Below, one piece after another: positions 11,836 through 24,517 of a stretch of DNA of 64,000 nt. Made by a program: the position numbers and the translations under genes. Within the stretch, counting starts at the first letter, position 1; each line of letters begins with the position of its first letter. The notes beneath the pieces were generated by a model. The model saw only the letters and a program-made list of their open reading frames with translations. It searched no databases and was not told the origin of the DNA. This DNA is from Metallyticus violacea (taxonomy: Eukaryota; Arthropoda; Insecta; Mantodea; Metallyticidae), in the NCBI GenBank assembly GCA_030762175.1, contig CM060846.1:308236512-308300511 (forward strand), in the 5' to 3' direction.

Positions 11836-13083
11836 TGTAGCAGTAATTGATGGTGCGGGGGCGTAGTTGATCGCTGAGCTGATCGTGGTTTCGATGTCTC
11901 GGCCGGGCTGCTCACTGATGACGTCGTTTGCTCCAATTCTGTTGAATTTTATCTCAGGGTCCACTGGAGTGTTTCGGGATCAGTATAGATCCACGGGAAC
12001 GAGAAATGTGTTGCCCAAAAGATACACAAGGTTGACTTGTTTAAAATATTTTATTTACATGTAAAGTACTTCCTGACTGTTCGCCGCTGACTTCGCTACT
12101 CACTTAGACTGGCTTCCTGAGTGAATATCTGGATGTCTGAATGTCCCTCTGAATCTATGAATGTGTGAGTGTAAATCTGTGAATGTATTTCTACTGAATG
12201 TCTAAATGTGAACCTATGAATGTGTGAGTGTCTATCTTCTGCGAGTGTCCCTCTGAATGCATGAATGTGTCTCTACCGAATGCGTGAATTCCTCTCTGAC
12301 TTCTGTACTCTAGTTTTTCTACTACATCGCCACGACTTTCGCTAAATTAAATTCCCTCGTATTTTATCTATTTTCGTGTTGTACTTTCATCATTGGCTAT
12401 CCTAAAATTATTTATTGGTATCTAAGTTCTCCTGATTCGTTAACTTTTATCCGAAGACCATTGGCTAGAATTATTCTTTCCCTCCTGGTCTAACGTCTTC
12501 CCACGAACTTGAATTTTTCCAGAACAAGCTGTCATAAATTTCGGCCCTTTCCTTACATTCTGATTTCTTTTGAAAATCTTTTGCCTTCCTTAGTTTGTAG
12601 ATTCCTAAATGTTCCCGGAGATAACGCACGTGTTTTCGGCTTTCCTGTAATAAAACATTTTCGTCTCCGTTCTGACATTTTCATTTTCTCTTAAAATATT
12701 GCTAAGTCTGACTTTGTTAAATACTGTCCCGTTACGGCCACATGTTTCTCTTATTGTCAACTCCTAAGTATTTCCTGGGTAGAAGGTTCGTGACCTAACA
12801 AAAGATAGTTTACCCTTTCTTCAGCCTTGTCTAAGGAGCGGTCAGTGAGTGGAGAGGCGTCAGGTATACATTCTCTTTCTAACATGTTTTACACAAAATG
12901 TATACAAAACCCTTTTGTAAGTTACAAGTTACAAATTATTTCTATTCCTGTTATACCTATCTCAAAATGATTTTCTTATACCTATACATAACAATTATCC
13001 TTATCAAATATAATGCCTTTATAAATATAACTCTGTAGCCTCAGGTTATAAAATTAATATAGGCAGCCTTATTTCCGGCTTCA
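11836..13083. mobile_element. Solo LTR (1,248 bp) inserted in a SINE-A
   Basis: The segment starts with TGTAGCAGTA and ends with CCGGCTTCA, giving canonical TG...CA termini. It is flanked by a 4-bp duplication, attg (11832-11835 and 13084-13087), which fits Gypsy- or BEL-type integration. There is no second LTR and no gag-pol sequence, as expected after recombination between two LTRs. Inside, 12110-12300 holds degenerate repeats built on CTGAATGTnnn and TATGAATGTGTGAGTG. Orientation is unresolved because both ends are TG...CA on either strand. The family is not identified. Confidence 0.82.
12110..12305. repeat. Degenerate minisatellite-like repeats inside the solo LTR
   Basis: Recurring units such as TGAATGTCCCTCTGAAT, CTATGAATGTGTGAGTG and TGCATGAATGTGTCTCT occur in loose tandem. 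They are specific to this LTR within the window. Confidence 0.65.
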
Positions 13084-13092
13084 ATTGGGAAA

Positions 13093-13143
<51 letters not shown>

Positions 13144-13320
13144 GGAAGGAAGCGTTCCAGGCCTTAGTTTAGGGTACCTCCCCGGCATTTGTCAGTGAAG
13201 AGGACTGAGGAAAACCTGGAAAAAAAAACCCAGTCAGGTAGGACGGTCCTGGCGGGATTCGAACCCCACACCTCCCTCTCACGAGTCCGCGCCTTAACGA
13301 CCTCGGCCATCCGTGGCGGT
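13084..13320 (-). mobile_element. SINE-A, 5' part (split copy, right piece)
   Basis: This continues the SINE-A interrupted by the solo LTR. On the minus strand it carries the tRNA-like head, CCGCCACGGATGGCCGAGG with GTTAAGGCGCGGACTCG (A-box region) and GGGGTTCGAATCCCGCC (B box), then the body. An (AT)n tract at about 13094-13140 has expanded where other copies have a short T run. Possible outer target duplications are agcttatat (11735) and agcttacat (13326). Confidence 0.9.
13094..13141. repeat. (AT)n microsatellite
   Basis: Uninterrupted AT dinucleotides lie inside the SINE-A copy, replacing the T-rich stretch found there in sister copies. Confidence 0.97.
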
Positions 13321-15502
13321 GTATCAGCTTACATCATGTAGATTCACCATTACGAAAACCACAATCTACAATGAATGATAACGTACATCAATAGTGCGGA
13401 AAATAGTGATGCACAGCATTTGGCTGAAAATGAGGGAACGGATTATGTAATGTTGAAAATAGCACTTGATCTGGCTAGATTTGAAATATGTTGGCATTTC
13501 ATAAGATTTTACTTAGTCTCAATGACTTTAAACATAAGAATGTTTTCATATATAGAATATTGAGTTATTATGATATATAAAATAATAAAAAGTAATTTAC
13601 TTAACGTATTTTATCTACATAAAGATAGTTCTACACATATATTCATCCAGTGCGTTTTTCACGAATATTAAATAGCAGTTGAAAAGATTTGCTATTTCTT
13701 TATAACTTAGAGATTTTCGGAAAATATGTTTTGCATTTAACATAATATTGATCGTAGATAATAAATTAAATTACGAACTTTGCTGTTGAAATTAATAAGT
13801 AGTTTGTATTTGGTTTTGTTTGTATAAGATCTTTACACAAGTTTCAAGTAAGGTTTCGACATGATCTGGTTAATAGTTGCCTCTCAAGTTTAATAGCGTT
13901 CAAATATGCTAAACTTCTGGAACGGTTCTGTAGTCGAAGTAATTATAACTGGAGAAGCTGTTTATTAAGGGATAATGAGTAGTTATGAAAAGAGTAAGAG
14001 AGGGAGAGGGGGGGAGAGCTGCTTCTCTGGCAACTACAACCTGAAATTTTTGAAATTGCGCCACTTCATACAAAAAAGGTTTATCCGGCATCGTTACTTT
14101 CTTAAATAAAAGTAAAACTTTTTCAATTTTATTGCTTGCTCTTGTATACAGCAGTGATAGAAAGTCGCGTGTTTCATGCAATTCGGTAAAGATGTTTCTC
14201 TCAATTTGCCTGCAGATACATGCTAATTTTGACCGCAACTACGACTCTTGACCACATAATTCTTAGAAGTTAGGCGAAATCTCTCGTCTACTTCATTGTA
14301 TAGCCATCTGGCTTCCACTTTGGAAGTTTGGTAGCATTACGCTTTCTTGCTACTCCCTTTATAGATTTATCAGTGGTGAAAAGAAGCAGAATAGTAAGCT
14401 ACATAGATTTTATACCACCATTTCTTAATGTATTATCAAGTAGACATCCGTTTTTTAATTTAAACGATTTTTCCCATTTCAAAAGCAATTTTATCATATA
14501 GTTTTATGCTTAATTATTATATTACATGTATTTAAACAACATTAATTACAATTCCCTTCGATTAATAATTCCACAATATTCCAGGCTGAAATGCCTGTTT
14601 ATTGAAACTAGTTTTAGGAAAAATTCATTGTGCAGACTTTGTATTGATGAGGGGATAACACATATTTTTCAAGTATAAAGTTTTAGTCAGTAAGAAAAGA
14701 ACTCCTAGTGATAATTAAACGTTCGTTGCATTTCCCTACAGAATATCTGGTGAGAACAGAATCCTTACCCTTGTACAAGGAACTGCACAGTTCATTTAGA
14801 AAGTATGAAGATTGGAATTAATACAATAAACCTATATGGTTTTTGTGCTGGAATATTAACCCATTTCCATTTTTATATGAATATAATCTAGTGGAATTAC
14901 TTTCGTTTGTATTAATTTCGCGTTACATTAGAATAAATAGCCAGAAGGAAACAATTATAAGTTTTTTTTCATAAATGAAGTATATCAAGGTCGTGTTATA
15001 ATAATGTAGGTCAATAAGACATTTATGCTTTTGAATAGAATTTTTATCATCTCCATCTTAACTGAACTTAGTTGTTCAGTATTTGTTTGTATACTCCATA
15101 AGCGTGCTCAACAAATGCTCTCATGAAATAAATGTTGATGCGCAAATCCTGTTAGAGTGTGATGCACAAATCATTATAAATTCATTATTTTTCCGCCCTT
15201 CTCCAACTAATGTTCGGTTTTACTAAAGGAATATTTAATCAATATTCTAAAGAATCACAAGCACCACTTATGGTTTGCAGATCACCTTTTGAAGAACCCT
15301 GGTCTACACTATGATTGACAAAGTTTAACAAAGCTGGTATGATCTGTTCACGTGTCATCTATGGAAACTAATTGCATAAAAGAGTAAACACAGTTATTAT
15401 ATTTCAAGTAATTGCTGGTGAGCTCTTGAGCTTTTGATCATCTATAGTAAGCTTATCATAAGTTTTTAATAAAAAATGAAATGCTACAGTAAATTTTAAA
15501 TT
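13321..15502. other. Unique AT-rich DNA
   Basis: No gene was recognised. There is a purine-rich tract at about 13991-14019 (GAGAGGGAGAGG type). A 109-codon minus frame at 13909-14238 partly translates that tract and has no recognisable feature. Confidence 0.4.
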
Positions 15503-15748
15503 TAAACTACAACATTAAAATATTTTATTGACTTTAGATTAATGATATATTGGGGAAAATAAAAGCAGCAATATACAAATATTTTCTACGTTAGTAACTA
15601 CGATTCACACTAATTCTACAGAAAATTTGAGGTATAAATTGCAACTTTAAAATATTTCATTTACTTTAGATTAATAATATATTGGACAAAGTAAAAGCAG
15701 AAACCTACAACTATTTTCTACGTTAGTAGCTACCGATTCACATTGATG
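15503..15748. repeat. Diverged tandem duplication of a ~115-130 bp unit
   Basis: Unit 1 (about 15503-15619) and unit 2 (about 15634-15748) share, in order, AAAATATTTyATT, ACTTTAGATTAAT.ATATATTGG, TAAAAGCAG, TATTTTCTACGTTAGTA and CGATTCACA. Substitutions and small indels separate them, so the duplication is not recent. No known element is involved. Confidence 0.85.
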
Positions 15749-16490
15749 CTTATTTATATGTTTCTAATAGTTATAAGAAAAAACCAGTAAATACTTTTTT
15801 TATAATTCTAAGATAAATCAAAGGAATGGAACATATTAAACTAAATGAACGGGAGATTAGTTCTAATTGGCGGTCATTATGCGTGTTTTGGGCCAAGGGG
15901 CGTTGGCACTTTGTTTTGAAAACAGGATCTAGAAGTCTGCCTTCCTTCATCCTTAAATTTAGTTCATGTCCTAAAATGTAACTCAAAATTTTCTGATAAA
16001 AAGTGCAGTGACCACTAGTTTTTATAATACAACACAACACAACACAACACAAAATAAACAAGGGGAATTAATTTGCTATTGCATTTTTAAGCATCGAAGT
16101 CTGCGTAAAATATCTGTCTTATCTCTTATGTTTGTCTCCTATAAACTTCCTCTTAAAGCAAATGGAATCTCATATATTTGACACAGCCTACATAAATGCA
16201 GATAGGTAAGTTTAACGAAATATGCCGACGTGTCAATGAGATATACTTGGAAGCAAGAGCAGATTTCCTCAAGATAAATTACCTATAACTGACACTAGAA
16301 AGAAAATTAATTAAGAAATATCCACTGGACAGTAAGCAATATCTCAGAACCTATAGTCTCGGAATGTGTGAAAAGTTTTTGTTAATATTTCTTAAGCAAA
16401 AAGCAGACCATTTGCTTTATAAACAAACATAATACAAAGGAATTGGATTGTATTAACGAAACAGCCTTGCTCAAGAACTAGTCGTATTTG
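15749..16490. other. Unique sequence with a (CAACA)n microsatellite
   Basis: A short pentanucleotide array of CAACA units lies at about 16029-16051. Nothing else was recognised. Confidence 0.6.
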
Positions 16491-16494
16491 CTTA

Positions 16495-16936
16495 CACCTC
16501 GGGGCACCTCCGGTAGAAAGGAACGAGGTGATGGAAATACCGGGCAGCTAGGGTCCAGGGGCAATGAGGTATTGACTTAGACGGGGTCGATAGCGATGCT
16601 TCCAGATAGAGCACCCCGGCGCCTTCGGAGCCCTCCTCACTAGGTTCGACTCCATACTGGATGCAGGCACAGAAACCTTTCAAGGCGCAAACTACCATAA
16701 CGCCGCACCCAGAAATACCCCACCTCGCCTGGCACATTCGAGCCTATAACAGAATCTAAAGAATAAAACGAAAGAGCGGAAAATTCGTGTAAAGACACAT
16801 CCCTATATTCTTCTAAGAGACCAAGGAAAACTAGGAAAAAAAAAAAAAAAACCCAAAGTCTGGGTAGCCCAAAGGATTTGAATATGGGACCTCCGGAATA
16901 GAATCTCAAACGTTACCACCTTAACCATCCAGAGAG
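16495..16936 (-). mobile_element. Probable tRNA-headed SINE (family D)
   Basis: On the minus strand the element opens with GGATGGTTAAGGTGGTAACG (A-box-like) and GTCCCATATTCAAATCC (B-box-like), spaced as in tRNA-derived SINEs. A T-rich stretch and a comparatively GC-rich body follow, down to about 16495 (CACCTCGGGGCACCTCCGG on the plus strand). Open minus frames across 16492-16909 are by-products. Only one copy is in the window, so family status is inferred from promoter layout and composition. Confidence 0.5.
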
Positions 16937-17522
16937 GGCGCTATCGTGCAATCTCTTTACGAATGTTTATTATCACAAAACAATTCTATAGTTGTGTGCA
17001 ATCTGTTTATACGTATCACAATACACACATTGTAGCTAAAGTAACGCAACTTTTAATATACTATACTGCTCATTTGAAGCAGGTATTTAGTATACTAAAC
17101 AGTTCAACATATACGTTTCCTACAAGGGCTAACCGTCAGTATTTTCAACTTAGCCTGTTTAATTTCACATGTCGCTATTACTTTTGCAGATGATAATTAT
17201 ATTTTGCGACAAGTTGTTAATATATTTTTGTTGTGTTCTTTTACATTACTGTCTAGCTAAAAGCTCATTAATCAACGTAAATGCAAATGCAAGAGAGAAT
17301 TTAGAAGAAAAACTTAAATATAAAACACACAATACACGGTTTTAAATTATTTTAACGCATTGCTATTAAATGAGACGCGCTTGCAGTATCTTTCGTGGAA
17401 TTTGCTTGCGGCTACTTACCCACTGTTTCGTGCATAAAACAATTGCATTTTGTTTGTTAAAGGTTACTAACTCGCTAACTTTATATTTTGTTTTATACCG
17501 TTATTTATTAATTTATTTAGTT
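16937..17522. other. Unique AT-rich DNA
   Basis: No gene or repeat was recognised. Confidence 0.4.
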
Positions 17523-17865
17523 ACTCTGAAGAGAGTCTGCTCTGGTGATCTAGTAGTAACCATACTTTCCTCCTAGACCTAAGATTGCGGGTTCAATTCC
17601 GGTCAGGATCGATGGATTTCTTTGGGGCGAAAAATTTAAGTATAGCTTACTTCGGATTGGAAGTAAAATTGTGGGTCCAGTGCCATATATCTACGGCACG
17701 TAAAAGAACCTCAAGCCTGAAAGAAGAGGCCTCTGAGCAAACTTTGTCGGCCGTTTCACCTCCTGAATTGAATGAGACGCTGATAGTTTGAGATGTTAAA
17801 GAGCGTCTGTAAATATATTCTTATATAAATAAATAAATAAATAAATAAATAAATACTTTGAAAAG
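17523..17865 (+). mobile_element. Full-length SINE-B with (AAAT)n tail
   Basis: The element is about 17534-17854. The head reads CTGGTGATCTAGTAGTAACC (A box region), then GCGGGTTCAATTCCGGTCAGG (B box). The body has the ACTTCGGATTGGAAGTAAA, CTACGGCACGTAAAAGAACC and TCGGCCGTTTCACCTCCTG blocks. It ends in TTAAAGAGCGTCTGTAAAT and an (AAAT)n tail. Imperfect flanks actctgaagag (17523-17533) and actttgaaaag (17855-17865) may be the target duplication. The tail type differs from the (AATC)n tail of the 28.3 kb copy. Confidence 0.9.
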
Positions 17866-20800
17866 GTTTAACTATCTCACTTATTCTCCCCACACAAGGA
17901 AATGAAATATATTAACAAAATAATTACAGTAGTATTTATAACATATCAACGCGTAGAATTATGCTTTTATTGATAAACAAAACATTTATATACTTTTTGT
18001 ATAGAGGCCTATACACCTCTTTATGTAAAATTAAGTTTACAGTGTGAATATATTCGTTTTAATCACTCGAAATACATGTAGTGATAATGATAGACAATAT
18101 TTCACTAAAAGATATTACATTCTGCATATATGGATGGGGTAATTTTTAAATGAGATTTTTTTTTGCTCCTTCTCATTCTCCATATTTATTTTGGTACAGT
18201 TATTCCTTGTATTGCCTTATTGAAACAACATTTTCACTTTTTAAAGATAGATATTTGATCTTTCTAGTTACCCTTCCGAAATCTTTTTTTCTCACCATAG
18301 CATTACTTCTTTCCATCCATGTTTTCTTCGACCTTCCTCTTTTCTTCCTAATTGGAAGCAGCTGTAAAATATTTGTGCTAATCCATTTTCATGAATGTTC
18401 ACAGGTTGCGAAAAAATATATTCAAAGAATTTACTCTGTATAAATTGTGAAAATGAAAAGCATTCCATTAAATTTATAACTTATTTACAAGAGAATTATA
18501 TTTATACAAAAAGAAACTAATAAACACACGTTTTTAAAAGACGAGTCAGTTGTTATTAACTCATATTATCACTTGAATAATAGCCACTCCGCTCGGCTTT
18601 GAGGGAACTCAAGAGTGATTTAAAATGAAACATTTAATTATTTTTTCTTTTAAATCTATAAAATTTCTTTGATATATAATTAATGCATTTTTATAATTGA
18701 TAAGTGTGTTAAACATTGAGAAGAATATGTTCTGCATGGGCGTGCCTCGATTAGGAACTTACCAACTACTGACAAACGTCTTTTTTTCCAAACTTTAAGC
18801 ACAAGAAATACATTTTGATGATTTTATGAAACTGAATGATGTAGCAAACTTATAAATGCATGCACGCTTAGATGTATATAGTTATTCTAGTTAGGAGTTT
18901 GTCGAAGAAAATGCCTCATTTGATGGAGCTGAAATTCACTAAAACGTATTTTATGCTTTATCGCTTGATTTCCGAAAATTTTGAAAAAATGGAATATTTG
19001 TCCAGAGAATTACACAAATATGTAGTAAATTTAATTAAATATACAAATAATATTTCTCTAGTGAAATCATAGAAGAATTTGCGTGTTAAGGTATTCTCAA
19101 GGCTTTTATAAATAACTGCAAAAATTTCAGTTACCCACTGTACATAGATTCTGAGGAAATTTACATTTTATAAGCACACTTTTAAAATTGGAGAGATAGG
19201 GCATTCGGAAGCCTTTTAAAGAAATGAATCAATGCCTATTCACTTTGCCATTTGTTCCGGTTGTTAAATGCTTCTGAAGACCACTTTTTATTGCATATAT
19301 GATTAAATATTTAATGTTACTACTCTTGTAATTTTTTCTGTTCCATTCTATAATATCACATTCATCCTCGTCACCAGTTTTTATGTATTTATCTAATATG
19401 TCTACATTATTTTTTGAGTTACGTGGTCTACATCAGCGTTGATGTATTTTAGCTAATAGGCATTATTTAATATCAGAAATGTTTTTAGAATATTGTGAAT
19501 CAAACTGGAAGATAGTATGTGACTGGATGCCTCTCTCGTTACGAAATAGTATTCTCACGTTTTTCTACATCAGTTTTTTTCTAATCATTGATGTACGAGT
19601 ATTTTTGTACTAAAGCAGCATATGTGAAGCACATTTATCAGAATTTTAAATCACAGGAGCGATCGTTTTGCACACACTAAATCATTAATACTAATTTTTA
19701 TTGTGAGTGTAGGCAGGTCTGTGTCACACCTGTTGCAATGGATAGACATCGAATTCTTCCGGGTCTTAAAGAGAATGACTGGTTAAACTGTCTGTAAAAA
19801 CTAGTGGTTTATGGTTATTTAGTCTGCTAGAAGTTAATGATTATATGTGAATGTAGTAACTCAAACAGACTTGTTAAATATACATACACGGCACAAAGCG
19901 CTGTGGAAATGTTTACACACATATGCAGTCTCTCTCTCTCTCTTAGTCTGCCTTCTGTTCGTCTCTCTCTGTACATATTTATATTTCCCTGCTCTTGCTC
20001 AATATCCTTTCCACTGCAATCCGCAACCAAATTCTGGTTACGTCACCGATTCCATCATAATTCTCTGAGCGTTCAAGTGCAGCTTCTCGTCGCCCAATTA
20101 ACTGGTAATGAATTTTGGCGGTACGAAGCGCGCTCTCTCTCACCCGCGCACACGAACTCTGTTTGACATGACTGATATGATGTGCAATCCACACAGCACA
20201 AACTTCCTGCAGCATACATTTTTTTTCTAATTAAAATATTCCATGCCACACACTAATAGATCATTATTTTTAAATTGGTTTATTGTTTTGTAATTTTAAG
20301 CTGGGGATTGCGTTCTTGCATGGGTATTGTACCTATATATAATCTGGAAATTAATGATGGAAATAGAACAGGAAGCACAAGGTAGTTAGCACCTCTTTAT
20401 CGTTCCCTCTGGAGTTGTATTAGATCCCGTAATTTTAACATCAGTTGATAAAGCTGACGACAATTCGGTAAGGCTGTTAGCTTGTTGCAAAGTATCTCAT
20501 ACATGAAAGCATTTTTAAAGTGTAATGTTTGCCACGAACTAGACATAATAGCAATAGTCAGCAACTAGCGTGAATACTTCTGCTAGTAAAATTACTAGCA
20601 ACTACCACGTTTGTATATACGTTTGGAAAATGCTGCGCACGCTGCAGCCAGATCTTCAGCCTCTGGTTCATGGCAGATTTTACTCGCTTTTCTTTAACCT
20701 TCCGACCCAAAGATGGAAATTTTCAAGATTTCCTTGCCAAAATTATTCAATACTGTTAGAATTCACAAGTCATTCTTAAACTTTATGCCAGTTTCATTAA

Positions 20801-22560
20801 AGTAACCAAATCAGATGTTTTATTGATGCATTATAAATATGAACAAAATTATAGCACTTAAAGGTTCTTAATGTTGCTTTATTCTTATTCTTTGCTTTAT
20901 GTAGTCATCAACGTTTTCAAGATTTTTACTTATATTTTTTTAAAATCACGGACTAATTCTACGATACAACAGCACTGAACTGAGCTCAATGAGTATCATG
21001 TTGTGCAGCTTAGCCTAGAGCGGCATCTTAAGGTCAGGTCTGAAACAGAAACTGAATATTAGCTGGTAGCGTAATCGGAGGAATGAAGGGAAACTCCACA
21101 TATGACCTGCACGAAGATAGCTGAATGATGCGGGTGCATTAGTAATGAAATGTGTATGCCTCGTAACCAGGTTCAGTCGATCTATACTCCTGTCTGCAGT
21201 TATTACCGATGTCAGAAAGTACCATAATTGCAGATGAATAATCAGAAAAGAACTGCACGGTGCACATGTGTAATGTAATGTTTGGCGATTCGTAGCGTAA
21301 GACGGAAAAACATGAAGTGAATTTGCCCTTGCTCCACCGCTTCAAAGCTAGTAGTTAGCAGGAGCAAACACTGGTAACCAAGCTCGGCTGTGGTCCAGCG
21401 AAATAGGTTTTTTATTTTAATTTTATGATGATGTATGTTTATATATAAAATGTAAAGGTATATAAACTTATTAACGAGATTACAAATCGACAACAGTGAT
21501 TGATGCTTTTTTCACTGAGCCAAGGAGACATGCTGCACAGCTTTATACGTATTGCGTGGCACTGTTTCGAAAAGAAACATCAATAGTCATGGGCGCACTG
21601 GTAATTCGAAACTTAATGCCTCAACTTTGAAACTTCAACAGGCAGACCATAGATTTTCTTTCTAAAGTTGCTTGTCTAAGACCCCTCTACAGACTCTGAA
21701 AGTATTGCGCTGTAGTTCATTAACACCTTGTATTACGAAACATGTCACTTTTAACAGGCTCCACTTGATTGTACGAAAAATAATTTAGCGCAATGGGTCT
21801 TTATAAATATATTAATAAATAACCTTTCAGCTTTTGCTAGGGATAAAATTAATCATTTAATAACCACGTCAATTTCTTAAATTACTATTTTTATTTCCCG
21901 TTTATCAGTAGTGATACAAGTACTCATACCATTTTGAGGAGTTTCACTGATCATGCCGAGAATATCAATTTATTGCAGGACTAGGTATGTGCACCTAGAC
22001 TCATTGTAAAAGTAGATGGTAAAGCAGGCATGTAGAAGGTTGTCTATCACTACTCCTCATTTTACGAGTATTCCTTGCTTGACTATAGTTAATAGTAATG
22101 TATCCTATTGTTGTTTAATTGAAATCAAAGGGAAGTTGACATCATTAATGATGCATTGACTTTCATTTAAGTCCAGCATTAATACTGTGAATCGCACTAC
22201 AGAAGGTTTAATGGAGATAAGTAGAGCCCAGATTTATGGCAAAACTACTGTTTTTATTGGTGACCATCAGAATATAACTTAAGTTTACAAAAATGTTATT
22301 CGTGAATTATCAAACATTTGAAGGTTTTATTTTTGCCTTTGTTGTGCTTTGCTGCCTATTATGCTTATATCTGAATTTGTGTTATTATTATATTATTTTT
22401 TGTAATTTATATGTTATATAGTTTAATGATCATTAGCGGGAATAACGCAATACATTGTGTACCGACGCAATGTGTTGCGGTGGATTTAATTTTATTAACT
22501 AAATGTTCTATGGTTAACAATATATTCAGCCCTCCTAGGAAGACTTTCATAAACATTTTA
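17866..22560. other. 4.7 kb with no recognised element
   Basis: This is one of the longest stretches free of identifiable repeats. It holds a CT microsatellite at about 19928-19945 within a less AT-rich segment (19900-20215). Several short open frames occur on both strands there, none with recognisable features. Confidence 0.4.
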
Positions 22561-22562
22561 AG

Positions 22563-22896
22563 TCGGGTAAGTCAGCTGGAACGCCTCCTTGGTTTAGTAC
22601 TGACAGCTGGGGACTTGGGTTCGATTCCCGGTACCTGCTTAGGAATGTTTTTAAGTTAGGGAGGTCTGGAATGGATCCGCCTCGTGAGGATAATTGGGAG
22701 GTTGCTGATGGAGAGGTGCCGATTTTCGATTTAGAAGCCGCATGATAGGCGACCTGCTGGATGCCCGCCATGCTGATTACACGTCCCCTGCAATACTGCT
22801 CTCTATCAATGAAGTCGTGAGATGCAGAGGTTGTTGCTCAGGGCATGGCCTGTAATCTCGGGCTGTAGCGCTATAGATAAAGAAGAAGAAGAAAAA
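22563..22896 (+). mobile_element. tRNA-headed SINE (family C) with (AAG)n tail
   Basis: The head contains CTTGGTTTAGTACTGACAGC (A-box position) and GGGTTCGATTCCCGGTACC, a near-consensus B box. The body is about 270 bp and relatively GC-rich (CCGCCTCGTGAGGATAATTG, GATGCCCGCCATGCTGATTA), ending in ATAGATAAAGAAGAAGAAGAA. The promoter layout, length and simple-repeat tail fit a SINE unrelated in body to A and B. There is one copy in the window. Confidence 0.75.
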
Positions 22897-23959
22897 TAGG
22901 CGGCTGTAGTGCGTTTTCATTGAGGGCGAGTGGTATTCGTTTATGAGCTTTCGATGTCATTTTTCATTACCGAACCAATGCAGTCACAGCACAACACAGT
23001 TTCGATTACAAAGACTTAAAATAAGAGCAGTCTTTTAGATGCCGCTAGTCCGTTTACTAGAAAGAGGCTACTACACCTGAGATACCTGGTTAAAATACTT
23101 TGAATTTCCAGGGTTACTTTGACTCAACAAGGGATTAGGCTCTCCTTTCACAATATGCATATTAATATAACGTTTGAGAAGAAACGAAAGTTTTTAGTAA
23201 ATGTCTTGCGTATTTCAAATAATTTTTTACAAACCTGTTTAAAAATTATAAGAATTTATATTTAAACCACTTTATTGTTATACATAAAATTTTATAGAAC
23301 TTCGGTTAACTAACAATATAAATAAGAAATTTTGAAAATTGAATTATTATTGCCTTTAAAGTAACTTTTAACTGGCAGTAACTGTGTGTGTCTGTGTATG
23401 TAATGTTTGTTTTTACTGCCTTTATTACATATTATATGTGGGTTGTGCATGCCATTTTCTACCTATTTCTGTTTCCCAGAGGTATTTCTATTGTATATAT
23501 TGCATATATAATCACTGGTGCAGAATTATCTATTGCTTAAAACTACAGTAAGACTGAAAATAGAAATTTATGTGTAAAGAGCATATCTAATCTAAGAATC
23601 ATAGTAACAGTAAGCAGGAAATTATGATGCTTTCAATGTTATAAGAGGAATTAAAACAGTTAAAATCCTCCGGGCTGTTTTAATTATAACACCTGCCATG
23701 GAAGTCTAAGAAGTATTATAAGAAAAAAGTTACAAAGACTATTTTCACACCTGTACGCACAGGCGCTGAGTTGACAATGTTGAATGTAAATGAGTTTCGA
23801 TTAGAATAGGGCAGTTCTGAACACTGGATGCCACAAAATGGCCACTCTAATGCTCCACCAACTTCCGACTCAGGATGGGACATTTTGTAATCATTACTAC
23901 AAATACTGATCTAAATTTTAAATAATTCATTTTTGATTATATTTAAATGTATTACACCG
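22897..23959. other. Unique AT-rich DNA
   Basis: Nothing was recognised. Confidence 0.4.
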
Positions 23960-24517
23960 CTTATGTTTTAAACTACCGCGAGTGGCCGAAGTCGTTAAGG
24001 CACGGACTCGTGAGCGAGAGGTCTGGGTTCGAATACCGCCAGGACCGTCCTCCCTGACTGAAGTTTTTTCCAGGTTTTCCTCAGTCCTCATAAGTGGCAA
24101 ATGCCGGGGAGGTACCCTAAACTTAGGCCTGGAACTGGATCGATCCCTTCCTTAAAAAATAAATCCTTTCCCAATATATCATTTCATTTCATGTATCATC
24201 AATGTCCATCGCCTGTGGTGCCTCTGTAGCAAAAACGGCGTTAGACTCGTGAGCGAGATTTCTGGGTTCGAATACCGGCAGGACCGTCCTCCCTGACTGA
24301 GGTTTTTTCCAGGTTTTCCTCAGTCCTCATAAATGGCAAATACCGGGGAGGTACCCTAAACTTAGGCCTGGAACTGGATCGATTCCTTCCTTAAAAAATA
24401 AATCCTTTCCCAATATATCATTTCATCTCATGTATCATCAGTGTCCATCACCTGTGGTGCCTCTGTAGCAAAAACGGGCGTTAAACACTATTCATTCATT
24501 TCATTCTTATGTTTTAA
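23960..24517 (+). mobile_element. Head-to-tail dimeric SINE-A flanked by one exact 12-bp duplication
   Basis: Two SINE-A units lie in tandem. Unit 1 (about 23976-24243) has a full head: GAGTGGCCGAAGTCGTTAAG and GGGTTCGAATACCGCCAGG. Unit 2 (about 24244-24494) starts inside the head at ACTCGTGAGCGAG, lacks the A box but keeps the B box, and ends in ACACTATTCATTCATTTCAT. The pair shares the variant CTGGAACTGGATCGATyCC. Only one target duplication, cttatgttttaa (23960-23971 and 24506-24517), encloses both units, and none lies between them. The dimer therefore probably inserted as one molecule, or arose by an internal duplication afterwards. Confidence 0.93.

Noticed and set aside
13094..13141. 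(AT)n tract as a possible functional element or replication feature
   Set aside because: It replaces the T-rich stretch of a SINE-A copy and is a simple microsatellite expansion.
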